A DNA stretch of 64,000 nt, taken from assembly GCA_018292915.2 (NCBI GenBank), contig JACVVK020000369.1, positions 521,501 through 585,500 on the forward strand. The letters run 5' to 3'. Below are positions 34,861 through 45,452 of the stretch, piece after piece; position 1 is the stretch's first letter; the number at the start of each line of letters is the position of its first letter. The stretch comes from Batillaria attramentaria. Lineage: Eukaryota > Mollusca > Gastropoda > Batillariidae. The notes under the pieces are model-generated. The model made no database searches, was not told the origin of the DNA, and saw only the letters and a list, made by a program, of their open reading frames with translations. Made by a program: the position numbers and the translations under genes.

Positions 34861-35392
34861 ATGGCGACCTACATGTTTTTTCGACGCCGACGAAGGCAGG
34901 CAATGCGCTTAAATCGGATTTTTCGCGATCGAACTCATCCCCTGGAGGAGTTTTCTGACACCAAGGTATTCAAAAGTTCCGGTTTCGTCGTCAAGAAATC
35001 TTAGATTTAGTCGACAGTGTCAGCGATGATTTAGAATATGTGCTTCCAAGAAAGGGGTCACTAACACCTGTGTTACAAATCTTGCTGGCATTGCGATTTT
35101 ACGCAACAGGCACTTTTCAAGAAGCTGTGGCCGACCTTATCGGAGTGTCTGAACCTACAGTGTGTCGTGCTGTTACCCGGGTAACTGATGCGCTTCTCCG
35201 ACAAGCGAACCAGTGGATCAAGATGCCAACTCGCCGAGAGGCTCAGCAAAACAAGGAGAAATTTTTTGCCATGAAAAGGTTTCCCAATGTTATTGGCTGT
35301 ACTGGCGGTACCCATGTGCGCATCCGGAGGCCCTACGAACAGGAGCATGAGTTTGTCAATCGCGAAGGATTTCATTCCATAAATATTCAGGT
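34861..35392 (+). pseudogene. HARBI1-like (DDE_4) transposase fragment
   Basis: Harbinger transposases cut and rejoin element ends with a DDE nuclease. The ATG at 34861 starts a basic N-terminus (FRRRRRQA). A one-base loss near 34972 moves the rest to another frame, open from about 34975 to 35392. It shows the helix-turn-helix-like region (LIGVSEPTVCRAVTRV), a KFPNVIG-type strand and the block ending EGFHSINIQ. Where active relatives have IDGTHI with the first catalytic Asp, this copy reads TGGTHV, so the Asp is lost. After SINIQ there is GTAAGA, a possible splice donor, and no downstream half follows. Broken in at least three ways. Confidence 0.85.
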
Positions 35393-35654
35393 AAGAAAAA
35401 AAATCACCTCAGATCAAATTTACAGTAACACTGACGCGAGTCTGTGTGTGCCAGCTGTGTATGTTTGTTTTACACAGCATCATCTTGTTTTGTAACATTT
35501 ATGCAACCAACTGAATTTTATTATTTTTAATTATTAGCATAAAGTGTATTTATTGGTAAAATAAAATTAAAAGAGAAAGAACAGAGGATGCTTTATGGGA
35601 AACAAGAGTTGGGTTTATCATAGAAAGAAGAAGATAAAGGAAAGAGGGCCAAAT

Positions 35655-35840
35655 GGGAGAGAGAGAGGGGGGGGGGGGGCGGGGGGGGGGCTGAAGATGA
35701 GAGAGAGGGGGCGGGGGCTGAAGATGAGAGAGAGAGAGAGAGAGGGGGGACTAAAGATGAGAGAGAGGGGGGGCTGAAGATGAGAGAGAGGGGGGGCTGA
35801 AGATGAGAGAGAGGGGGGGCTGAAGATGAGAGGGGGGGGG
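35655..35840. repeat. GA/GGGG-rich low-complexity tract
   Basis: Imperfect tandem AGAGAGAGGGGG...CTGAAGATG units and pure GA runs replacing the missing half of the Harbinger element. Open frames here are artefacts of the repeats. Confidence 0.95.
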
Positions 35841-36342
35841 GGGGAAGGCGGGTATCAGAGGAAAGGAGAAAAGAAGAAAGAAAAGAAAAGAGAAAGCAAG
35901 AGAAAAAGTAAAAGAAAACTATGAAAAAAAAAGACAATGGACTTACATGAACAATAAAAGAAAAAGTGAAAAGTTATTTGAAATCAAATAAACTTATAAG
36001 AATGTATCATCAAACAAACAATAACTGTTTAATAACTGTTTAATATCAAAAGCTAAATCCTCCAGTGTTCCTTGTTTCTTGCCCATGGAATAGCCGGAGC
36101 CCCCCCCCCCCCCCCCCCCATCCATGTAAACTTTCGCGCAGCCAGCGGTGATTCCCACAACAAGCCAGCTATTTTTAGCATCTGACCTGACCTACTAACT
36201 TTAGGCCAGGACTTCGTAGTCTCACCTCCAGTCTCGCCATATCAATAGCAACAGGCTGGCCTACGTAGGTCGAGACTTTCAAGGCCCGGCCTACGGTTTA
36301 AGCCAGGCCTACGACAGGCCCGCCACATGAATCAGACCCCAG

Positions 36343-36910
36343 ATCTAGGATGCGCGCTAATGCGGGCAGACAACTCTTCGCGTTGTCCCGCTATATGTCT
36401 CTCTTACGAGGGCAGGAGTGACGCGTCTTTCTGATTCCAAGGTCTTTGCATAATGTGTGTGTGTGTGTGTGTGTAGGGGGAGGGGGTGCGTGCGTGCGCG
36501 CGCAAGCGCGCGTCTAAGGAGAGAGAGAGAGGGTCTCTTCTCCGATACCAGTAAGCAATCGTCTGTCAGTCAGGTCTGCGGGAAGTAACTCTGTCAAAGG
36601 GGAACGACTTTATTACAAGAATTCATTCACCCATGTAGAACCTCGCATACGCCAACAAGTTGTGACGTCAACCAGCTAGGCGAGCTCACACGACCTCATG
36701 TGTTTGGGTTTTTGCAAGTGCATAGAGGCACGATAAGGGTTTTCAGTACTTTCTTTATGTCAGCATGCTTGATGTCAGAGAGCTTGCGTTCCGGCGTGTG
36801 CGCGCGGGCTGCATACATGACACAACGACTACGACTGTGACTACAGCAGGTCATTGAATGGAAACAACATATTGGGCTGGTGGCCATCTTGTTATGTTGT
36901 TTCCATAATA
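36343..36910 (+). repeat. R block, copy 2
   Basis: Matches 32951-33442 with a (GT)n/G-rich expansion at 36451-36490. It begins immediately right of the Harbinger target duplication and ends at the palindrome before repeat A copy 5. The uninterrupted repeat C and Gypsy target sites are preserved here too. Confidence 0.85.
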
Positions 36911-37116
36911 ATGGAAACAACATCATAGGACGGGCTAAATTTTCCACGTTCATGGGCAAGCATCTGTGGTACAAACGCACGTCACTGCCGATCTCCCGCA
37001 GAGACGATTATGCAAGTGTAACTCTGACAATGACGTAAGAAAACGTGCGTCATCGATGCTGGCATGTATGTGGCGCCGAACGCGCTTCTCCTCCTCAGTG
37101 AGTGCCGTCTGTGTGG

Positions 37117-37174
<58 letters not shown>

Positions 37175-38450
37175 TGTGTCCAGGCCAGTTTCTGCGAAAA
37201 TACTTAACCGAATGGCTTCAAATTTGGGGTATCCAAATTTATCAAAATGTTACATTAGACGATTCAAGCGTGTGATGATTGCTTAAGTGATTTGGGAGTT
37301 ATCGCCCTTTTGAGACAAGTTGGTTGTCTTTCGTTTACAGGCGTAATATTTATTTAAATCACTCAATTTTTTGGCAGTAGATAGCTGGAATACGGACTCT
37401 GAACAGAGTCACTACTAGAAAATGGTCGCTCTTATAGTTTTCATGTAAACCGAGCCTGAGTTGACATTGCATGTGAACCCAGTTCAGATGCCTATTTCTC
37501 CGAAAATACTGAACCGATCGATTTCAAATTTGGGGTTTCTAAATGAATCAAGATTGTTGAATAGAAGGCTCGATCCAGGTACGATTGCACACATGATTTG
37601 CGAGTTATCGCCCTTTTCAGAAAAAGTGGCTTTCTGGCGTTTAAAGGCGTAATATTTACCTAAACCACTCCATTTTTTGGACATAGATAGCATGAATACG
37701 GACTCTCAACTAAGTGAATTTTGGAGGTTGTCGTTTCATACTTTTGGCGTAAGCCGTACCTGATGAAAGTGCTGGTGAACACACTTTAGATCTCAAAATC
37801 GCTCCTACTATACATAGATAATGAGCCTGGGGTGCCATAAAAAATATACAAAAAAATTAGAAAAATTCACTGCAGCCGTTATCGTCAGTTGACTCGAAAA
37901 TTTGTACTCACAGCACATTTCCTCTACAAGCCACACGCTTTACAAACATCGAAGAAGAGACGCACGCGCACTGACGTAAAGTAAGTGCTCATGTTTGATT
38001 GACGTGATGCTGTTTTTTCTTGGGGGTGTCTCGCCACTTTCTTTCCGAATTCCTCAGTTTGGAGACGTGGTGTATTTTACTTCTACTATGTCGCCGTCTT
38101 CGTGCAATCGCAGAGAAGACACGGGATACAACAGAATACAACTCCAATACTTTATGAACAGAATATGCACGGAGAACAAATTCATGAAAGAAGAAGAATC
38201 CAGAACGCTGTGCAGGGCTGCTTACGTACTGAACAGGTCAGATCTAGAACATTCCTCAACTTACTAAAAGGTTCGAAATCTTTCCAAGGTGACGTAATCT
38301 ACTGACGTTACTGCACCAGCATGTTCTGGGATGGTCTAGAAATTATTTTGCATCGAAATGCAGTATCTTTTCGCGATCTCTACAACTTGACATGTGGAAA
38401 GCGGGAATTTCAGTGGGTTTCGTTTTTGCCACTGACTCACACTCAGAAGC
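36911..38450 (+). repeat. Repeat A, copy 5 (interrupted by a solo LTR)
   Basis: Same organisation as copy 3, including the solo LTR at the same position. It has a GT expansion at 37117-37171 inside the first third. Ends in (GT)n at 38455-38483. Confidence 0.85.
38071..38392 (-). mobile_element. Solo LTR, second copy at the same site
   Basis: 322 bp, same ends and same target site as 31230-31551 (CGTGG before, TGTGG after). A few substitutions separate them. The copies were made by duplication of the whole repeat unit, not by independent insertion. Confidence 0.85.
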
Positions 38451-38453
38451 ATA

Positions 38454-38489
<36 letters not shown>

Positions 38490-38589
38490 GTGCGTGCGTG
38501 CGTGCGTTTAAGGCGAAAGAGAGAGAGATACCAGTAAGCAATCGTATGTCAGTCAGGTCTGCGGAAAGTAACTCTGTCAAAGGGGAACG

Positions 38590-39006
38590 CACTCTCTGGG
38601 GCACAGAGTCACTCTCTGGGGCACAGAGTCTTTCAGTGGAAAGTACCTCTGTGCACGGTGGGGAAATGGCGCTCACTGCGCTACCGTGACGGGCCTAAAT
38701 TGTCTCGGTGCTCTCAAACACAAGGTCGCGCACTATGTCATCCTTGACCAGCTTTGAACCCAGAGGGATCCTCAGTGGCGCAAGTGATGGCAGGCTGTCT
38801 TCAGAGTGAAAGTAGGCGTGTTTTTGAATCAGAGACATACAGGGGCGTAGGAACCACGGGGGCCCTGGGGGCCCAGGCCCCCGTTCGATTTTTGGAAGGG
38901 GGGCCCGAATATCTTTGGGCCCCCCTTGCTTTTGAAAAGAGGAGAGGGGGCCCACCAGTGGTGGGGCCCCCCTGCTCTGCTGTCGCAGGACACAATCCTT
39001 GGCAGT

Positions 39007-39053
<47 letters not shown>

Positions 39054-40198
39054 CAAAAAACCTCCCCCCCCCTTCTTCACCCCGGCCGTATGGCTCACCC
39101 GACTTAGTGGGCCCCCCTTCCTGTCAGCATCTTCCTACGCGCCTGACATACATATCATGTCTCTGTCTGAATGGACAGATCTATTATTACATTCAGTCCT
39201 AGAGCACGGGTGTGTATGCTTTTGTAATCGTCTCTTATTCCACCACAAGGCAGGTACGTGATCGTCTGCACCGTGCAATAATACTTGCCTGTAGAGTGCA
39301 ACACCCTTGCCTGTCAGAGTGCAACCCCCTTGCCGTTTACTCACATCCTCTTGGATCAGTGTACCACGTAAACAGTGCCATCAAAGCGCAACAATAATTG
39401 TCCGCTGGCAAAGATTTTGCCCAAACGAAAAGTGGTCGGATATTCAAGACTTCGTTTCAAATCGAATCATATGACACACAAGTCTCTGCTTTTCTAAAAA
39501 AAAATTCGCCATTTTTAAAAATGGCGCTGGGTGTAAGCAGTCACATTTTCACGCCCCGCCGAAAAGGGACTGCACTCTGGAGTCTAGCACAGAGTCTTTC
39601 AGTGGAAAGTACCTCTGTGCACGGTGGGGAAATGGCGCTCACTGCGCTACCGTGATGGCCCTAAATTGACCAGCTCTGAACCCAGAGGGATCCTCAGTGG
39701 CGCAGGTGATGGCAGGCTGTCTTCAGAGTGAAAGTAGGCGTGTTTCTGAATCAGAGACATACATAACATGTCTCTGTCTGAATGGACAGATCTATTATTA
39801 CATTCAGTCCTAGAGCACGGGTGTGTATGCTTTTGTAATCGTCTCTTATTCCATCACAAGGCAGGTACGTGATCGTCTGCACCGTGCAATAATACTTGCC
39901 TGTAGAGTGCAACACCTTGGCCTGTCAGAGTGCAACCCCCTTGCCTTTTCTCACATCCTGTTGGATCAGTGTACCACGTAAACAGTGCCATCAAAGCGCA
40001 ACAATAATTGTCCGCTGGCAAAGATTTTGCCCAAACCAAAAGTGGTCGGATATTCAAGACTTCGTTTCAAATCGATTCATATGACACACAAGTCTTCGCT
40101 TTTCTAAAAAAAAAAATTCGCCATTTTTTAAAATGGCGCTGGGTGTAAGCAGTCACATTTTTAAGCCCCGCCGAAAAGGGACTGCACTCTGGAGTCTA
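38590..40198 (-). mobile_element. Repeat C dimer (copies 2 and 3) with 9-bp target duplication
   Basis: Two head-to-tail copies of repeat C on the minus strand (38590-39586 and 39587-40198). The pair is flanked by AGGGGAACG at 38581-38589 and 40199-40207. The empty site (CAAAGGGGAACGACTTTATT) is in both other R blocks. The first copy has a duplicated 21-bp end and hosts a 306-bp hAT-like insertion; the second lacks about 10 bp at its left end. Confidence 0.8.
38840..39145. mobile_element. hAT-like MITE nested in repeat C
   Basis: 306 bp with terminal inverted repeats CAGGGGCGTAGGAA/TTCCTACGCGCCTG (one mismatch), rich in GGGCCCCCC, with a CA microsatellite at 39010-39050. Flanks repeat ACATA on both sides. 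Repeat C copies 1 and 3 lack the insertion (uninterrupted site near 39755). Ends starting CAGGGGCG suggest hAT; a 5-bp duplication is short for that superfamily, so the class is tentative. Confidence 0.75.
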
Positions 40199-40235
40199 AG
40201 GGGAACGACTTTATTACAAGAATTCATTCACCCAT

Positions 40236-41226
40236 TGTCACGACCGTGTGTGCTGCAATGTATGGGTGTAAGAGGTGCGTGCTCTTTCTTTACTCTCACT
40301 CACACGCAGTCGCACAACAGAAACTGATACTGAGACGTGCGGGGATTCACACCACCACAATATTATTGACAAGACGAACAGTTATTGCATAACACGTCAC
40401 AGTACAGCTACAATACCAATCAAGAACAGGCAAGGTAATCAATCAAGGCAATAAATACTATGCCTAAATACGAATGATATAAATAATTGTATCTAAGAGC
40501 GCTCAGAGCATTTTAACGTGCACGGGATGATACCTCCAACGATGGTCAAGCGCGCAGACGTGCAGATGTGCAGTTCACAAGCCGCAGACAACACCACAGG
40601 CGGCGGAAAATAGAGCTGGCTCGGCAGCTCTACAAAAGCATCACGGCAACCGCTGATGCTCTAGTGGACCAGCACCCACGCTGAATCCCACATACGGGCA
40701 GTCAGGCTCCCTCCCCTTCAGTCGTCGCAGGGCCAAGAAATCCTCCACGGGACAAGGGACTACAGGGCAGCTTCTGGCTCCCGAAAACAGCCACTCGGGC
40801 TAGAACCCCTCCATATGCAAGATGCGAGGGGTTATGACGGTAGACCGTAAAGACAGCGGACGAGGAGAAGTGCCAGACTCTTGAACGGACGTGTCGGTAC
40901 TACCGGGCCAAATGCGAATAGCAAGTGAATAGCAATGGTTTTTATACTGTTAGGGCGAATAGGGTGAGTATCGCACAGGATACACCTGCATCACGTGTAA
41001 AACGGGTTACCTGTATCGACTTAAACAAGGGAAACGGACAGGTCAGCATATTATACACAAATGTCCCGTGTAAAACCTTCACCAAGGGATACATGCGTGG
41101 CCCGTGCAGAAAACAAGGCACGTGTGCCACACAGAACATAGTTACGATGCATACGGAAATCATACTAACCCGTCATACGGAAATCATAACAGCACATGAT
41201 TTACCCTAAGTCACGCATCCGTGACA
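40236..41226 (-). repeat. 3' LTR of a second, minus-strand Gypsy
   Basis: 991 bp with perfect 7-bp inverted termini (TGTCACG...CGTGACA). On the minus strand it is preceded by the purine tract GGAGGAGGGGGG and a broken pol gene, the order expected for a 3' LTR. No partner LTR remains. Confidence 0.8.
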
Positions 41227-41840
41227 TCACCCCCCTCCTCCAGTAGAAACCGACAGGTTTCTCAACATGGGGGTCGAAACAGTGAGACAACCAATGTCTA
41301 CACTACCAGCTGATCCGATCCTGATCGCGACAGGCAATCGGCAAATACATTGAGCTTACCCTGGACAGGCTCAATGCGAAATCTGAACTGGAGAGCAAGG
41401 GCCCAGCGAGTTATGCGACTGTTCTTGAACTTGCCTGAAGTGAGATAGGACAAGTGAGATATCTGTCAGAAGGTCGAAAAACTTGTGAAAGATAGCGTTT
41501 ATATCAATCTTCTTTGAAGGGTCTAACTGACTGTCATACTTGACATTGGCAACAGTTTCGCCTTGAAGGGACGGTAGCGTCGGAAGAGTGATTTGGTCAT
41601 CCTCAGCATCAGGGTGGAGGATTCCGACAGCGGCGGATGCCGAACCGACGTGATACGAACACGCAACATCGGCCAAATCAGATGAAGCGTGAAAGGCAGA
41701 AGCACAGTTCTGTTCTGGCTCAGAGGAATCAACGCTCGGTAACGAAAAGGTGGAGCTGGGAAGACAGACAGGCTGTACAAAAGAAAGGCAAGAAGACTAG
41801 TCCCTTACGGCAGCCGGAAACACGACATACCGACCCGTAC
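41227..41840 (-). pseudogene. Gypsy pol remnant joined to the 3' LTR
   Basis: Reading down the minus strand, a protease-RT linker segment (PSKKIDINAIFHKFFDLLTD) is followed almost at once by an RNase H tail (SGKFKNSRITRWALAL, GKLNVFADCLSR). The RT, most of RNase H and all of integrase were deleted before or after insertion. The right edge (41840) abuts R-block sequence that is continuous with 40235 in the other R copies. Confidence 0.75.
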
Positions 41841-42097
41841 GTAGAACCTCGCATACGCCAGAAAGTTTGTGATGTCAACCAGCTAGGCGAGCTCACACGA
41901 CCTCATGTGTTTGGGGTTTTGCAAGTGCACAGAGGCACGGAAAGGGTTTCCAGTACTTTCTTTATGTCAGCATGCTTGATGTCAGAGAGCTTGCGTTCGT
42001 GTGCGCGCGGGCTGCAAACATGACACAACGACTACGACTGTGACTACAGCAGGTCATTGAATGGAAACAACATATTGGGCTGGTGGCCATCTTGTTT

Positions 42098-42815
42098 TCT
42101 GTGCGATTCTTTCGCACATTTTGATTAAATTTATCTGTGGCCCCCGCAGATTTAAACGCAGGGTCGAGGTCACGTGACATTTTCTCAATTTGCAAACGCG
42201 GCACTGACATTGCGCGCCACATACGCCTTACTGCACAGAAAATAGCTGAAGAAGTTTAAGTAGTTTCAAAGCAAGACTGATGCTTTTGCAACAGAGAAAC
42301 ACAAACCCTTTATGCAAGCCAAGAAACAAGCGGGAAAAAAGTCTGAATATGGGTCTGCGTCACTGACGTTGCATTTTGTCAAATCCGCCGTGATGTGCTG
42401 AACCCTCTACATGGTTGAAACGTAACATTTATTGTGAACATTATTTCAGAGCATTTTTAATTCCAGTTTAGATTCTGACGATGATGCAATATGAAACTTT
42501 CATTTCTAGTACATTTTTTTCGGGAAAACTAACTTTCTGTTTTAGAGATTATATTGGAAGTCACAACATCACTTGATCCTTGACTCACTTAATTTAATCT
42601 GTGGGATCATTCGGTACAAGGGCCTAAGTGTCATGGATTGGATAGGCACGTATGCCATTTTACCGTATGAGGAAAGAGGTTTTGATGACGAATTCTCTAT
42701 TTACAGGTGCGGCAGTAACCAGTCAGCTGTCAACAATTCTCTGAATTTTGCAATACTTTTGTGATATTATGGTGAGTGACGCTGTCAACCCCGTCTATAT
42801 AATTATCTATTGCAG
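42098..42815. other. Intron sequence upstream of LDLa exon 2
   Basis: AT-rich sequence without coding potential. Around 42440-42530 a TTTTTTCGGGAAAACTAACTT segment recurs near 55072-55096. No transposon ends recognised. A TATCTATTGCAG splice acceptor closes it. Confidence 0.5.
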
Positions 42816-42932
42816 CACCAAGTGAGTGTCCTAGCCGTCATCACCAGTGTAACGATGGGACGTGCGTGGATGTATGGGCCAGGTGTAATGGACGAGACGA
42901 CTGTGGAGACAACTCTGACGAGGACGGATGTC
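42816..42932 (+). CDS. LDL-receptor class A exon 2 (partial host gene)
   Basis: A 117-bp, phase 1-1 exon with acceptor TCTATTGCAG and donor GTGAGTAC. It encodes a 39-residue LDLa module. All six Cys are present in the family spacing, and [12 protein letters not shown] carries the acidic calcium-binding cluster. It differs clearly in sequence from exons 1 and 3, so it is an older member of the exon series. In-frame splicing 22926 to 42816 and 42932 to 48712 is possible because all phases match. Which mosaic receptor or secreted protein it belongs to is unknown. Confidence 0.87.
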
Positions 42933-43782
42933 GTGAGTACGCTCTCTCTCTCTCCCCACTGTGCCTGACTTCATGTGACTAGTGCTAGTGTGGTGGAGTG
43001 TAAACCGACGACTGTTTAGTGTGCGATAGTGACTGTCGTGTGCTGTTTTTCATCACGCATTACTGTCGAGTGGACTGTATATTGTTGCTGATTTATTTCC
43101 TCTTCTTATACTTTCACTATCGTATCATTGTATTACATTTGAGTTTCATAGTTCATTTATACTTTCACAGTAACTTGGGAATATTAGTACGTAACAGTAA
43201 TAGTTGAGATTGTCTTTCATCTTTTACCTTGTTCCTTTCTACTGTACCTCACCTTATAGTTTGTTCTTCTTTTTTTTTCTTTCTTTCGGAACTCAGATAA
43301 TTATATCCAACTTTTTCGCATGACTAATTCTGTATAAAAGATTCCTTTGGTATTAACGTTATTGATCCGAAGCAACAAAACCTGCGCATGTGACATTTAA
43401 ATGTGTACCATCTTTGAAACAAGATATCCGACAATTTTTGTTTTTCTTAAGACGCCGTATCTATTCCATGTATTTGGCATTTCGGAAACGAGACAGAACG
43501 CTAGTATAGGCAGTAGGACGGATATCTCGTTCGTTCCAATCCGTGGACGGTATTACTAAAGTACAAGATTTTTTATGACACAGCTCATCAGCACCTTTTT
43601 TGAAAACCGCAGATATCTCACGTGTAACGATTCGCATTTTATAGAAATCGTCTGTTATAATCTGCCGAAATCCAGCTCTGTCAAAACCAAGGGAGACTAC
43701 AACCGCGGCCGCGTTTGCGTCACTTGCTTGATTTCTGACCAAAGAAAAAATCGGCCTATTTGCTTCAGTGCGGAGTAGCAGC
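42933..43782. other. Intron sequence, no recognisable feature
   Basis: TC-rich start after the exon, then AT-rich sequence. The stretch 43470-43500 (ATTCC...GAGACAGAACGCTAG) resembles 2350-2380, so short old repeats are present. Nothing else is supported. Confidence 0.45.
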
Positions 43783-44073
43783 ATGGCGTCGTCTGCTTCG
43801 CTCTCGGCGGCGTCTGCTGCAAAAGTACGTTGTGTCATTCAGTTTAGTGCTACAAACGAAGATAAAGCGATTTGCGCCCTAACAGAGACAACTTTTGACA
43901 GAATTCTAGATTTCTCGAACAAATGGAAGCGTCTGGTAGGTGCTCAAGGTGACGTGGCTCGCGTGTTTGTCGCAACGTCTGCCGGCAGAGTCATGTAGCA
44001 GTTTGCAAGAGGCTTCTGACGCAGGTGTTGGATTTCACAGGCAATGTTACAACCGATTCACTGAGTCAGCCCG
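43783..44073 (+). pseudogene. Candidate first exon of an unknown protein (one frame break)
   Basis: The ATG at 43783 opens a Ser/Ala-rich start and then a region with KVRCVIQFSATNED and FDRILDFSNKWKRLVG. A one-base shift before about 43980 continues in another frame through VGFHRQCYNRFTESAR to a GTAAGT at 44074 that would serve as a splice donor. The FHRQCYxRFT segment is the kind of His/Cys motif I associate with multicopy uncharacterised proteins of marine invertebrates, perhaps of transposon origin. I cannot name a function, and the frame break suggests a dead copy. Confidence 0.4.
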
Positions 44074-44404
44074 GTAAGTTTCCAGTTGATAAAGTTTCTC
44101 ATCGATATTGAAGAACAAAAGCCATGATGGCATGTAGCATTACCATTATAGACGGAAAATAACATCTCTCTCTCTCTCTCTCTCATACATTGAATTTTCA
44201 CTATTCTTTTTTGTTCTTTTCTGCCCATCATTTTTTTTTCCATGGTCTTTTGTCACCAAAGGATGGGTGTTGTGATATTTTTACTATTTTTTCTGGTCCT
44301 TTTCTCGCCCACCGTTTTTTTTTTTTTTTTTCCCTGCGCCGTGTATGTCAGTACTTCCGCAGAGTTACCTTTTGTTTGTTTGTTGAAGTTATGTCCCATT
44401 TGTT

Positions 44405-44440
44405 TATGTCCTGAAGAAGGCGAAAGCCGAAACGTCGACC
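44405..44440 (+). ncRNA. Possible hammerhead ribozyme core
   Basis: CTGAAGA (44411-44417) fits the conserved CUGANGA box. It is followed by a GGC-GAAA-GCC hairpin that could be stem II and then GAAAC (44429-44433) fitting the second conserved box, with GTC right after. Hammerheads with a minimal stem III occur in Penelope-like elements and retrozymes. An extra A precedes stem II and I did not find a convincing stem I, so this is a candidate only. Confidence 0.3.
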
Positions 44441-44511
44441 TGTGCCGTCCTTTGTCAAAGTTAAGTGGTTTCTGTCCCTTTTATGTCGCTTTTATTTGCT
44501 AAACTTTTGAC

Positions 44512-45192
44512 GTCAGCCTCTAGCACTGAAATCGTCTGAGGATGCTTGTTCATGTCTTGTGACTTAATTCCCTGTTGGCTTTGTGACTTCTCCGACTGAA
44601 TTATTTTTCACATGAAATCTGGAAGATCCAGAGGGCTGATGAAATGTTGACTTAAGTGCCTTGGATTGTACTTACGAAATTGCAAAATTGGAACTTTTTT
44701 GACCGGCGCTTCTCTCAGAAACGTGAAAAATGTGTTTATCTAAAAGCTCTGTTATTCTCAATACTAAAGCTATAATAGTGCAGTAGTTCATGTCATATGT
44801 GCAGTTGGCACAAGTGACAAAAATACCGAAATGATGAGTAATTTGAAGGAGTCTTTTCATAGATATTTGAATTTATATGCAAACCACCCCTACCTCGGAA
44901 ATATTTTTCTTACACAAAACCTGGCAGAGCTACAGAGCTGTGCTACGAAAACAGGCAGTAGAATTGGATGATCTTCCCAATTTCAGAAAATGAAGCCATT
45001 TGAACATTTTTTTTTTCGAAAAAAAAATCGTAACATGACCGATTTTTTTTTTAAATCGGCGATAACTCTTCTGAAAATGCGGCAGGATAAAAATCGTGAA
45101 AGGTAGCTCTGGAGAAGGTGAATTCCCATTTTATCTCAAAGTAAAAAGGCCTCCAACGAGGTGGTTTAGGAGATAGCCATCATTACATCCGT

Positions 45193-45228
<36 letters not shown>

Positions 45229-45452
45229 GCGCACACACACGTCTCACAACTCCCGCCAAAAAGAACGCAGCAGCATAGTGTGTACGTAAGGTGTCTATGA
45301 CGCAGATTTCGTTACGTCGCTGTGTGCGTGAAAGTAAGTATTGTGTGGAGAAACGTCACAGTCTTGTTTTGTATCTCTGAAACTTGCTGCTGCGCGTAGC
45401 AAAATCTGCCCCGTCTCATAAAGTTGTTTCTCTATAGAAAAACAACTTAAAA
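44512..45452 (-). repeat. Repeat F, copy 2
   Basis: Reverse complement of 17204-18310, from GACGTCAGCCTCTAGCACTG to the AAGTTGTTTC...AACAACTT palindrome at 45423-45451. It includes a CA run at 45195-45240. It has only one copy of the unit of about 185 bp that is duplicated in copy 1. Confidence 0.8.

Larger units (their letters stand above)
34666..36339 (+). mobile_element. PIF/Harbinger-type DNA transposon, internally deleted
   Basis: 1,674 bp with 24-bp perfect terminal inverted repeats beginning GGGTCTGATTCATGTGGCGG and many subterminal TAGGCC/GGCCTA motifs on both sides. Flanked by a 3-bp duplication CAG (34663-34665 and 36340-36342), the length Harbinger elements make. The empty site is at about 32943-32956. 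It encodes only the N-terminal half of a HARBI1-like transposase; the rest is replaced by GA-rich repeats and a C-run. Confidence 0.9.
38495..42097 (+). repeat. R block, copy 3, split by two insertions
   Basis: R-block sequence occurs in three pieces: 38505-38589, 40199-40235 and 41841-42097. Together they reproduce R copies 1 and 2 in order. The gaps hold a repeat C dimer (38590-40198) and a Gypsy remnant (40236-41840). The last piece breaks off inside the short inverted module at 42097. Confidence 0.85.

Noticed and set aside
35593..35937. Minus-strand Ser/Pro/Leu-rich 114-residue frame
   Set aside because: It translates the GA-rich low-complexity tract inside the deleted Harbinger element.
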